NCBI RefSeq assembly: GCF_900107975.1
Contig: NZ_FNVF01000001.1
Span: 935,237-999,236, forward strand
Source of the DNA: Paenibacillus sp. UNC499MF
GTDB taxonomy: Bacteria > Bacillota > Bacilli > Paenibacillales > NBRC-103111
Direction: 5' to 3'
Length of the DNA: 64,000 nucleotides
The notes beneath the pieces are model-generated. The model worked only from the letters and a program-made list of their open reading frames with translations, made no database searches and was not told where the DNA came from. The position numbers and the translations under genes were made by a program. Below, piece after piece: positions 41,755-50,322 of this stretch. Each line of letters opens with the position of its first letter. The stretch's first letter is position 1.

Positions 41755-44283
41755 ATGAGTTCGAACAAAAAATGGCTGTCGCTGGCACTGGGAGTGACCC
41801 TGATGGCGACGATGCTTCCCCAGGCATACGGCGCTCAGGCTCAGCCTGAAATGCGGAACCTTGCCAAAGGCTTGAAGTATGAATGGTCCGAAGCTCCCCA
41901 TTCAAGCTATCCGGATACGACCGGCAAGCTTACCGACGGAGTGATCGGCAGCGCCAATGTGACGGACCCGTCCTGGGTCGGAAGCTTGAATAAGCGGACC
42001 CGTGAGATTGTTTTCGACCTCGGAGAGGCCAAGTCTATTTCCAAGATCCGGGCCCATTTTTTACAGGATTGGCCGGGCTCGGCGGTTCTTTTCCCTCTGA
42101 CGGTCTCCATGTATGTGTCGGACGACAAGCAGAACTGGGGCACGGTTGCCCATAAAGCGACGGAGCATCTGTGGGTGGACGGTCCTCCCGTCGACCAGTT
42201 CTATACGTGGGAAGGAACGAAGGACGGCATTCCGAATGCGGGTTCCGCTGCGAAGATGGCCTACGCCCGTTATGTCAAAGTGGCGTTCTCCATGCATCCG
42301 AAGGCGTGGGAGTTTATCGACGAAATTGAGATCTGGGGCACCGACGGGAAAATCGAAGGGGCGAAGCAGGTGCCGGCGGAAGCATTCGATTATATGCAGC
42401 CCGGTGAAAATACGGCCGGTATCCGCAACCTCTCGCTGCTGTATAACGGCTACTACTCGGACGGCGTCAAAATGACGAAGGAAAAACTCGTTCCCGAGAT
42501 CGGTTATGTGAACAAGGAAGGACAGCCTGTCGACTGGTTTTTTGACGGAGCGCTTGTCCTCGGCCTGCAGTCCCCTCAAGGACGCGATTTCGGGGAAGGG
42601 GCGGCGCTGCTGACCGACTGGAACTGGTACCTGGATAAAACGTTCGCGGCTCAGGGGGACCTGGAGCAGCTGAACGAAGCGACGAAGGAAGTCGGGCAGA
42701 AGCTGGGTCAGCCCGGCCACAAAACGAAAACGGTCATGATGATCCCGAATCCCGGTGAGTATACGACCGATTTCGGGGATATCGACGGAGACGGCATCAC
42801 CGAGAATTTCAACGAGAGCGCGGTCGGCAAGGATAAAGCCGTCGCCAACCGGCAGAAGGTGATCCGCTGGTGGATCGACGAGGTCAGCCGCAAGTTCCAA
42901 GAGAAGAACTATTCCAATCTGGAGCTTTCCGGTTACTACTGGCTGCAGGAGCAGGTGGGAACAAGCAGTACGGGGCCGGACCTGCTGCGTTTTACGAACG
43001 GTCTCGTTCACGAGAAAGGGCTGAAGTCGTTCTGGATTCCCCATTTCCTCGCGTACAAAAGCTATATGTGGAAGGATGTAGGTTTTGACGCGGTCACTTT
43101 CCAGCCGAACTATTATTTCGAACCTCTGAACATAGACCGCCTGCAGGATGCGGCCGAAACGGCCAAGCGTTACGGAATGGGCGTCGAGCTTGAATTCGAC
43201 GACCGGATGCTGACCGATGCCGTATTCCGCAAAAGATTCCTGGAATATCTGGATGCGGGCGAACAGTTCGGCTATAAGGGAAGCGCATTCAAGGCTTACT
43301 ATAAAGGCAGCGGGCCTGTCATGGCCCGGGCGGCGGCAAGCTCCGATCCCGAGATCCGCGGCCTGTACGACAAGCTTTACGAGTTCACGAAAAACGGACC
43401 GGCAGCCGGCGGGGCTCCGGTCGCTTCGGACAGCGCGCTAAGCACCGCGCCGGATACGCCCGTCTCCGGTACTCTGCCGGCGGCGGATGAAGACGGCGAT
43501 CCGCTGACTTACAGCATTGTGCGTAACGGCGCCAAGGGAAATGCCGCAGTGACGGATGCGTCCAAAGGAACGTTCACGTATACGCCGGGCAAGGGCCAGA
43601 CCGGGACCGATACGTTCACGTTCAAAGCCAGCGACGGCAAGACGGATTCCAACATCGCCACGGTGACAGTGACGATTGCGGCGGGCCAGACGGGCTGGCA
43701 GACCGTACTCACAGGCAGCGGAACGGTTCCGGCGGGAGAGAAGTTCTCCGTCACCTATGGGCTGACGGGAGGTTCGCAGGCGGTGTACGCGCAGGACCTT
43801 AAGGTCGAATATGATGCCTCCTTCATGGAGTTCGTTTCGGCGAAGCCTGTCCTGGACGGACTTTCCCTGCTCGAAACCGACAAGAAAACGCCGGGACAGC
43901 TCCGTCTCCTGGTGGCCAGTCAAGGCGACAGCCATGCCGTGAACGGTCCCGCCAAGCTGCTGGAATTTACCTTCCGCAGCAAAAAGGACAACGAGACGAT
44001 CAAAGGAGTCGTCTCTGTCACGAATGCGGTGCTGGGTGACCGTGAAGGAAAAGAAACGGAGGCCGGACCGTCTTCGCTGACGGTACAAAATCCGGGATCG
44101 GTACCGGGAGATTATAACGGGGACGGCAAAGTGAGCGTCGGCGACCTGGCTATCGTGGCGGCTCCGTACGGAAAAACGAAACAAAGTCCGGATTGGGACC
44201 AGATCAAACACCTGGATATCAAGAAGGACGGAAAAATCGACAATCAGGACCTCTCTGCCGTTGCGGGTAAAATCTTGAAATAG
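41755..44283 (+). CDS. Secreted DUF4855 protein with cohesin-like and dockerin-like modules
   Basis: The 842-residue precursor has a signal peptide (cleavage near AYG-AQA, about residue 27), an F5/8C-like domain (about 35-200), a DUF4855 domain (about 205-550, including WFFDGALVLG, GYYWLQEQVG and GVELEFDDRML), an Ig/cadherin-like domain (about 560-645, ADEDGDPLTYSIV), a cohesin-like domain (about 650-770) and a C-terminal dockerin-like EF-hand pair (GDYNGDGKVSVGDLAIVAA and LDIKKDGKIDNQDLSAVAG). DUF4855 proteins are predicted glycoside-active enzymes. Having a cohesin- and a dockerin-like module in one chain would allow self-assembly. It starts at an ATG behind AGGAGGG. Confidence 0.87.
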   Translation: MSSNKKWLSLALGVTLMATMLPQAYGAQAQPEMRNLAKGLKYEWSEAPHSSYPDTTGKLTDGVIGSANVTDPSWVGSLNKRTREIVFDLGEAKSISKIRAHFLQDWPGSAVLFPLTVSMYVSDDKQNWGTVAHKATEHLWVDGPPVDQFYTWEGTKDGIPNAGSAAKMAYARYVKVAFSMHPKAWEFIDEIEIWGTDGKIEGAKQVPAEAFDYMQPGENTAGIRNLSLLYNGYYSDGVKMTKEKLVPEIGYVNKEGQPVDWFFDGALVLGLQSPQGRDFGEGAALLTDWNWYLDKTFAAQGDLEQLNEATKEVGQKLGQPGHKTKTVMMIPNPGEYTTDFGDIDGDGITENFNESAVGKDKAVANRQKVIRWWIDEVSRKFQEKNYSNLELSGYYWLQEQVGTSSTGPDLLRFTNGLVHEKGLKSFWIPHFLAYKSYMWKDVGFDAVTFQPNYYFEPLNIDRLQDAAETAKRYGMGVELEFDDRMLTDAVFRKRFLEYLDAGEQFGYKGSAFKAYYKGSGPVMARAAASSDPEIRGLYDKLYEFTKNGPAAGGAPVASDSALSTAPDTPVSGTLPAADEDGDPLTYSIVRNGAKGNAAVTDASKGTFTYTPGKGQTGTDTFTFKASDGKTDSNIATVTVTIAAGQTGWQTVLTGSGTVPAGEKFSVTYGLTGGSQAVYAQDLKVEYDASFMEFVSAKPVLDGLSLLETDKKTPGQLRLLVASQGDSHAVNGPAKLLEFTFRSKKDNETIKGVVSVTNAVLGDREGKETEAGPSSLTVQNPGSVPGDYNGDGKVSVGDLAIVAAPYGKTKQSPDWDQIKHLDIKKDGKIDNQDLSAVAGKILK

Positions 44284-44453
44284 CCGCCGGCCGGCATTCC
44301 GCTCTTTATCGCCCGCGGTGACTGCGTCCATGATCAAAGGCTGCAAGAGCAACCAAAGTTTGCTGTTCAAGCATGCGTCGAAATAAAAAGGGCCTGACCC
44401 TGGTATACTTCCGGCATGCCTGCGTATACGCACAGGAAGGCCCCATAGAAACG

Positions 44454-44491
44454 CCGCCCGCTTCCTTCAAGGGAAGCCGGGCGGTTTTTTT
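44454..44491. terminator. Terminator between DUF4855 and MerR genes
   Basis: CCGCCCGCTTCC pairs with GGGAAGCCGGGCGG around TTCAA, then seven T on the plus strand. Confidence 0.85.
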
Positions 44492-44522
44492 GTACAGACA
44501 TGCAAGGGGGAGGGCGGCGGGA

Positions 44523-45236
44523 TTAATCCCGTTCCATCAAACCCGCTTCTTTGCAAAGCTCGACGAGCTCCGACACGGCCCGGAACTGCTGCCGGTTCCT
44601 TTCATGAATGCTCAGGAGAGCCTGCTCCGTCACTTTTTTCGCTTTCCCGATGCTCTGGTGTTCCACGGCTTGTACGATATCCTTCATTCTTTCCAGGAAA
44701 TAAACCGTTCTGCGCAGCGTGCGGATCAGCAGAATCTGCCGGATGTGCATGGGCGTAAAGATCCGGTAACCGTTGTCGGGATCTCTTCCCGGTTTGAGCA
44801 GTCCTTCCTTCTCCCAGTGGCGGATAGCGGAGTCCTGGACACCGGTGAGAGAGGCGGCCTCGCCGATGGTCATCGCGCTTTTCAGCTTTTTGTTGGCCAG
44901 GATCGGCAGCTCGGGGTCCTGCAGGAGAGCGAGCGTCTTGTCGGCCACCGCTTTTTCATGCTGGAGAACGGACTGCTCACGGCTGACGAGCCAGAACGCG
45001 CTGTCCATATCGCCGCGCTGGATATGGCGCAGCACGTCACAGCTGATTCCGACGCCGAAGGCGGGGAACATGGCGCGCAGACAGCGGAAATAAGCTAGGT
45101 GTAAATTCGTGTACAGGCGGTACCCGTTAGCGGCCCGGTCCGGTGCGGGTACGACGCCCCACGATTCGTAATGCCGCAGGGCGCTCGTGCTGATGTTCAG
45201 CCTCCGGGCTATATTGATGGGCTTGTAGGTGTCCAA
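44523..45236 (-). CDS. Regulator with two tandem MerR helix-turn-helix domains
   Basis: A 237-residue protein with two MerR-type DNA-binding domains in one chain: residues 3-70 (INIARRLNISTSALRHYESW) and about 115-185 (TIGEAASLTGVQDSAIRHWE, then GYRIFTPMHIRQILLI). A short helical C-terminus follows. Ordinary MerR proteins have one such domain plus a dimerisation helix; this one may bind as a pseudo-dimer or at two half-sites. A TTG start at 45236 is preferred because AAAGG-x-CGGAG lies just upstream; a GTG 21 bases further up overlaps that site. It follows the HHH gene on the same strand. No effector cysteines are seen. Confidence 0.83.
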   Translation of the reverse strand: MDTYKPINIARRLNISTSALRHYESWGVVPAPDRAANGYRLYTNLHLAYFRCLRAMFPAFGVGISCDVLRHIQRGDMDSAFWLVSREQSVLQHEKAVADKTLALLQDPELPILANKKLKSAMTIGEAASLTGVQDSAIRHWEKEGLLKPGRDPDNGYRIFTPMHIRQILLIRTLRRTVYFLERMKDIVQAVEHQSIGKAKKVTEQALLSIHERNRQQFRAVSELVELCKEAGLMERD

Positions 45237-45283
45237 ATCTCCGACCTTTCTCCGCACGGAAAGCGGCGGGTTTTAACGTTCGT

Positions 45284-45553
45284 TCAGGACGATTTTCCGG
45301 ATGCTCCGGACTCTGCGGCAAAAGACAAGCCCTTGGCCGCCAGAGCGGGGCGCAGCACTTTAATCCCTTTGGGGCCCATGCCGTGCAGCTGCAGGAGCTC
45401 TTTCTCGGTAACCCGAGTCAGTTGTTCCAGCCGCTGAAAGCCGGCTCCGGCAAGCGCGCGGAGAGCGGGCTTGGACAAGCCTGCGGGAAAATCCGAATCG
45501 GGTGCGGACGACGCGGCTTTTTTATCCGGATCGTCTTGAAGGTTAGTCGGCAT
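45284..45553 (-). CDS. Small helix-hairpin-helix protein
   Basis: An 89-residue protein whose core SKPALRALAGAGFQRLEQLT and TEKELLQLHGMGPKGIKVLR form two helix-hairpin-helix-like segments, as in the C-terminal domain of RNA polymerase alpha and related small DNA-binding proteins of Bacilli. The flanks are polar and disordered. GAGGAGG precedes the ATG. It lies about 47 bases upstream of the MerR-type gene, so an operon is plausible. Confidence 0.75.
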   Translation of the reverse strand: MPTNLQDDPDKKAASSAPDSDFPAGLSKPALRALAGAGFQRLEQLTRVTEKELLQLHGMGPKGIKVLRPALAAKGLSFAAESGASGKSS

Positions 45554-45759
45554 AAGAATACCTCCTCTCCGTGTATAGGTGTGAATGTCTTACAACGATG
45601 CGGTTGAAGCAATGCTTACTATACCACGCAGCCGTTGATGTTTTTTCTTAGGAATTGCGGACCTTAAAAAAAGATAACTCATGTTAAGTGACGGTATCCC
45701 GATCGAGAAGCCCGTAAGGTACACTTCAATCATACCAAACAAAGCAAGGGTGATGGAAT

Positions 45760-46722
45760 GTGAGCTATAGCGGGACCGGACTCGAAGCCGGAACGAAAAG
45801 ACAGCGAACGAGGAAAAAGGCCGGTTTTTTCTCCTATTACAGCCGGTTCAAAGTGTTGTATCTATTGTCACTCCCGGGTATCGCGTATTTCCTGATCTTC
45901 AAATATATCCCGCTGACGGGATCTGTAATGGCGTTTCAGGATTACAACATCTTCGCGGGAATCTGGCAAAGCGACTGGATCGGGCTAGACAACTTCAGGC
46001 GGATGATCGAGTACGCGGATTTCTGGCGCATTCTGGGAAATACGCTCGCTATCGGGTTTTACACACTGCTGTTCGGCTTCCCGATTCCGATCATTCTGGC
46101 GCTGATGATGAACGAGCTGCGCAATGCGGCTTACAAACGTTTTGTCCAGACGTCGGTTTATCTGCCTCACTTCCTTTCGTGGGTCGTCGTAGGCGGAATT
46201 GTGATCGAACTCCTCTCCCCGACGAGCGGAGCCGTCAATTATGTCCTGGGCCTCTTCGGCCGGGAACCGGTGTACTTTATGGGTGAGGATTCATACATCC
46301 GCACCATTATCGTAAGCTCCGGGATCTGGCGGGACGCCGGATGGAGCACGATCATTTATCTCGCGGCGATGAGCGGCATCAATCCCGATTTGTACGAAGC
46401 CGCACAGATGGACGGGGCGAGCCGGTGGAAGCAGACGTTCTCGATTACGATTCCGTCGATCATGCCGACGATTACGATTTTGTTTTTGCTGCAGATCGGG
46501 AATTTTCTGGATCTCGGTTTTGAAAGGGTTTTCGTTTTCCTGAATCCTTTGACGAACGGAAGCGGCGACATTCTCGATACGTACATCTACAGAGTGGGCC
46601 TGATCCAGCGGGAATACAGCTATACGACGGCCATCGGCCTGTTCAAATCGGTGATCGGTTTCGTGCTTATCGTATCGGCGAATAAATTCAGCAAAAAAAC
46701 TACCGGCGAAGGATTATACTAG
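45760..46722 (+). CDS. LplB-type sugar ABC permease
   Basis: A 320-residue permease of the carbohydrate CUT1 class, LplB/YteP-like: N-terminal LSLPGIAYFLIFKYIPLTGSVMAFQDYN, an EAA loop (NPDLYEAAQMDGASRWKQTF) and six helices. It starts at GTG after AAGGGTGATGG. The next gene is a YtcP-like partner. No dedicated ATPase is present, which is normal for systems that share MsmX/UgpC-like ATPases. It opens the polyuronide locus. Confidence 0.92.
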   Translation: MSYSGTGLEAGTKRQRTRKKAGFFSYYSRFKVLYLLSLPGIAYFLIFKYIPLTGSVMAFQDYNIFAGIWQSDWIGLDNFRRMIEYADFWRILGNTLAIGFYTLLFGFPIPIILALMMNELRNAAYKRFVQTSVYLPHFLSWVVVGGIVIELLSPTSGAVNYVLGLFGREPVYFMGEDSYIRTIIVSSGIWRDAGWSTIIYLAAMSGINPDLYEAAQMDGASRWKQTFSITIPSIMPTITILFLLQIGNFLDLGFERVFVFLNPLTNGSGDILDTYIYRVGLIQREYSYTTAIGLFKSVIGFVLIVSANKFSKKTTGEGLY

Positions 46723-46737
46723 AAAGGAGGAATAAGC

Positions 46738-47604
46738 TTGTCTCCCTTGGAAAAACAAAGCAAGACGGCGCTGCTCAATCCCGTGCTGCTGCTTCTGATC
46801 TCGCTTGCCATGGTTTTGCCGATCCTGAACATCATAGCCAAATCGTTCAGCGGAGCCGGAGCGCTCAGCAGCGGCAGCGTTCTGCTGTGGCCCTCCGACT
46901 GGACACTGTCGAACTATACCACCGTGCTCCAGCAGACGGCGATCTGGAGGGCCTTAGGCATCAGCGCGCTCGTCACGGTCGCCGGGACGCTGATTGCGCT
47001 GGTGATGACGGCCAGCCTGGCTTACCCGCTGTCCAGGACCGAATACAGGGAGCGCAAAGGGATTCTCGTGCTCGTGCTGATCACGATGATCTTCCACGCG
47101 CCCCTGATCCCGAACTACCTGCTCATCCGGTCGCTGGGGATGCTCGACAGCCTGTGGGCCCTCATGCTTCCCGGCGCGATCAGCGCGTTTAACCTGTTCG
47201 TGATGCGCTCCTTCTTCCAGTCGATCCCGAACGAGCTTATCGAGTCGGCCCGGATAGACGGAGCGGGGGAGATGCGCATCCTGTGGACGATGATTCTGCC
47301 GCTTTCCAAGCCGGCAATGGCCACGATGAGCATCATTTATTCCGTAGCCCTCTGGAACAACTATTCCAACGCGCTTTATTATATTAACGAACGGGCTTTG
47401 TTCCCGCTCCAGGTGAAGCTGAGGGAATACGTCGTCACGGATTCCTCAGACCTTGCCAATACGGCGGGCGATATAGCCAACTTGTCACCGGAAGGCCTCA
47501 AAATGGCGGTCATCGTCATCGCGACGATCCCGATCATGCTTGTTTATCCGTTCCTGCAGAAGCATTTCATTAAAGGAATGCTGATCGGATCGATCAAGTC
47601 TTAA
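46738..47604 (+). CDS. YtcP-type sugar ABC permease
   Basis: A 288-residue CUT1 permease pairing with LplB-like proteins: NPVLLLLISLAMVLPILNII at the N-terminus, an EAA loop (PNELIESARIDGAGEMRILW) and the usual YPFLQKHFIKGMLIGSIKS C-terminus. It starts at TTG eight bases after AAGGAGG, 15 bases after the LplB-like gene. Together they form the import channel for oligosaccharides. Confidence 0.92.
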   Translation: MSPLEKQSKTALLNPVLLLLISLAMVLPILNIIAKSFSGAGALSSGSVLLWPSDWTLSNYTTVLQQTAIWRALGISALVTVAGTLIALVMTASLAYPLSRTEYRERKGILVLVLITMIFHAPLIPNYLLIRSLGMLDSLWALMLPGAISAFNLFVMRSFFQSIPNELIESARIDGAGEMRILWTMILPLSKPAMATMSIIYSVALWNNYSNALYYINERALFPLQVKLREYVVTDSSDLANTAGDIANLSPEGLKMAVIVIATIPIMLVYPFLQKHFIKGMLIGSIKS

Positions 47605-47664
47605 TCCGGGACCGCAGGATGCTGTACAAGGGGTTAACACACGCACCTTAAGGGGGATATCCAC

Positions 47665-49224
47665 ATGAAAAGATGGAAAAAAAGCGCACTGCTCCTCACG
47701 TTGACCGCATCTCTGGCTCTGACGGCCTGCGCGGGCCAGGGAGCTAATCCGAAGGAACCGTCGGGACCGGTGAAAGTATCCTTGTCGCTGAGCGATTCCT
47801 TGAACAAATACGCGCTCGCCAGCACGGATATCAACAACGACAAGTGGGTGAAAAAGCTCGGCGAGATGACCGGCGTGCAGTTGGATATCAAGCTGGTGCC
47901 GCACGCCGAATTCAAGCCCAAAACGGCGCTCATGTTCGCCAGCAACGATATTCCCGATGTCATGAACACCATTCAGGGGATGTTTCCGGAAGGGCCGGAT
48001 ATGCTCGGCGCGATTAAAGGCGGGCTGTTCATGCCGCTTGACGATCTGCTGAAAGAATACGGCCAGGATTTATTGAAAGCGATTCCAAAAGAAGCGTGGG
48101 ACGAAGTCAAATACAAAGGAAAAATTTACGCCATTCCGGAATATTTGTCGGTGCCGACCCGGAGAGCCACGTTTATCCGCAAGGATCTTCTGGACGCGAC
48201 GGGGCTGCCCGCTCCGAAGACGATCGACGAGTTTCTGAATGTGCTGCGGGCCATGAAAAAGAACGGAGTCGAGCAGCCGTTCGCTTTCCGGCAAAATTTC
48301 GTTTACTCCGATTTTATTTTCGGGGCCTACGATGTCATGCCTTACAGCACGATGTTCGAGAAAATCGGCGACGAGGTCGTGCCGAAGTTTTTTAAAGTCG
48401 AGCAGATGCAGAAAGCCCTCCAGGTTTATAAAACGATGTACGACGAAGGGCTGATGACCAAAGACTTCGCCAGCGTGGACGGCAACAAATGGACGAACAA
48501 CATTAATGCGGGCAAATCCGGCATCTGGAATCACAACGCCAACCTGCTCATGACATGGATCAACACGACGAAGGTGACGAATCCGAAATCCGAAGTCGTC
48601 ATCATCCCGTCTCCGGTCGGCGACGACGGCAAAGGCGGCATGATGAAATACAGTTATACCGGCGGGTTGACGTATATCAACAGCAAGGTGAGCAAGGAGA
48701 AGGCGGCCGCCATCGTCAAAATGCTCAATTTCATGGTGACCGATAAGGGCGACAAGTTCTTCAACTTCGGGATCGAAGGCGATACGTATCAGACGCAGGA
48801 CGGCAAAGTGATCTACAAGCAGCCTAAAACGCCGGAAGAAACGTACGAGGAGCAGTTCCGCTCGGTTATTCTGCGCCTTGTCGAGGATACGGCTCTGAAT
48901 CGTACGCTGCTGAACCAGACCGAGGACGGCAAGAAGCTCATTAATCAATTCGATACGATCGTGGCCAAAGAAGGCCGGGACGGTATTTCGTTCGCGCCTG
49001 AGCTTACGTCCAGCGCCAAATTTACCGATGCGGGGTTGAAGTTCTCCGACATGCCGCCGGTTATCCTCGACCATATGCTTAAAATGGTATACGGCAAGGA
49101 ACCGATTTCCGATTGGCCGAAGGTGCTGGAGGAATGGAAAGCCAAAGGCGGAAATGATATCATTAAGGAAGCAACCGAGCGGTACAACAAGAAAGAAGGC
49201 GTCAAGCTCGGCGATTCGAAATAA
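47665..49224 (+). CDS. Extracellular sugar-binding lipoprotein (LplA/YtcQ type)
   Basis: A 519-residue lipoprotein with lipobox ALTAC (Cys about residue 20) and the long CUT1 binding-protein fold of the LplA/YtcQ class. It starts with the KVSLSLSDSL strand, with a hinge region around IYAIPEYLSVPTRRATFIRK. It should deliver the oligosaccharide to the two permeases upstream. In Sphingomonas an analogous binding protein and LplB/YtcP-like pair import alginate; the enzymes downstream make an oligo-uronide the likely ligand here. Confidence 0.9.
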   Translation: MKRWKKSALLLTLTASLALTACAGQGANPKEPSGPVKVSLSLSDSLNKYALASTDINNDKWVKKLGEMTGVQLDIKLVPHAEFKPKTALMFASNDIPDVMNTIQGMFPEGPDMLGAIKGGLFMPLDDLLKEYGQDLLKAIPKEAWDEVKYKGKIYAIPEYLSVPTRRATFIRKDLLDATGLPAPKTIDEFLNVLRAMKKNGVEQPFAFRQNFVYSDFIFGAYDVMPYSTMFEKIGDEVVPKFFKVEQMQKALQVYKTMYDEGLMTKDFASVDGNKWTNNINAGKSGIWNHNANLLMTWINTTKVTNPKSEVVIIPSPVGDDGKGGMMKYSYTGGLTYINSKVSKEKAAAIVKMLNFMVTDKGDKFFNFGIEGDTYQTQDGKVIYKQPKTPEETYEEQFRSVILRLVEDTALNRTLLNQTEDGKKLINQFDTIVAKEGRDGISFAPELTSSAKFTDAGLKFSDMPPVILDHMLKMVYGKEPISDWPKVLEEWKAKGGNDIIKEATERYNKKEGVKLGDSK

Positions 49225-49230
49225 CGGCTT

Positions 49231-49268
49231 AAACATTTATCCACTCTCCGGGGCGGATAAATGTTTTT
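49231..49268 (+). terminator. Terminator between the binding protein and the YesN-like regulator
   Basis: AAACATTTATCC pairs perfectly with GGATAAATGTTT around a 12-base loop, followed by T. It could lower read-through into the regulatory genes. Confidence 0.82.
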
Positions 49269-49311
49269 TGCCTTCCACAACATCAGATCCTTATATGAAG
49301 GAGGGGGCGGC

Positions 49312-50322
49312 ATGAAGCGAATTTTGGTGGTCGACGACGAACCGTTGATCCGTCAGGGGCTGGTCGCCATGCTGGGACAGCTGCCGTACGATTTCGAATG
49401 GGTAAGAACCGCCGGCAACGGCCAGGAGGCGCTGGACAGGATGAACGAGAGTCTGCCTCAGCTTCTTTTAACCGACATCCGCATGCCCAAAATGGACGGG
49501 CTGGAGCTGTGCAGGCAGGTGTACGACAAATACCCTCTCGTGCAGAAGGTGATCATCTCCGGGTACGGGGATTTCGAATATGCGCAGAATTGTATTTCGT
49601 ACGGCGTCAAAGAATATATTTTGAAACCGTTTACAACCGCTAAAATCGGGGATTTGCTGAACCGGCTCATCTCTCAGGGGAACCCGGCTTTGTCGATTTC
49701 CAAATATGAGGATCTCATCGGAGACATAGCGGAATCGGTGTGGTCGATGCGGATCGAAGAAATGGAGACGGTTTTCGAGCAGCTCAAAACCTACTGTCTT
49801 ACGGCTTCCCGGACGGATTACGATTTTGTCCAGCTTTTGAAAGATTGTCTTCCGATGCTGAAGAAAAGGCTTGCCCTGAAAGGGTTTTACCCGGCAGTCG
49901 GGGAAATACCGGATTCGGGCGATCATCTTCGTTATTTCGAGATGCTGCACGTCAGCATTCTGAAAATTATCGACGAGCTTGCGCTGCAAAGAGGGGGACA
50001 GGATCTGATGCTGAAGGCCAAAGACTACATGGACGCTCATATCACGAAGGAGCTTTCGCTGGAAGACACGGCCGATTATTTGGGCATTACCCCGCAGTAT
50101 TTAAGCTTTCTGTTCAAAAAAGTGCACAAAGAGACGTTCGTCCAGTACCGGATACTCAAGCGGATCGAATTGGCCAAAAAGCTGCTGGAAATTCCGCGTT
50201 ACCGCACCAACGATATCGCATACGAGGTCGGCTACGAGAATTACCCGCATTTTTCGCGGATGTTTAAAAAAGTGACCGGCGTTTCCCCGCTTGAATACCG
50301 GCAGCAGCTGGGCATCAAATAG
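49312..50322 (+). CDS. YesN-like response regulator with AraC domain
   Basis: A 336-residue regulator with a receiver domain (Asp55 in LLLTDIRMPKMDG, Lys in EYILKPFTTAK) and a C-terminal AraC-type double helix-turn-helix (LEDTADYLGITPQYLSFLFK; IAYEVGYENYPHFSRMFKK). GGAGGAGGGGG precedes the ATG at 49312. The YesM-like kinase gene starts at the next base after its stop. It is the probable activator of the surrounding transport and lyase genes. Confidence 0.92.
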   Translation: MKRILVVDDEPLIRQGLVAMLGQLPYDFEWVRTAGNGQEALDRMNESLPQLLLTDIRMPKMDGLELCRQVYDKYPLVQKVIISGYGDFEYAQNCISYGVKEYILKPFTTAKIGDLLNRLISQGNPALSISKYEDLIGDIAESVWSMRIEEMETVFEQLKTYCLTASRTDYDFVQLLKDCLPMLKKRLALKGFYPAVGEIPDSGDHLRYFEMLHVSILKIIDELALQRGGQDLMLKAKDYMDAHITKELSLEDTADYLGITPQYLSFLFKKVHKETFVQYRILKRIELAKKLLEIPRYRTNDIAYEVGYENYPHFSRMFKKVTGVSPLEYRQQLGIK

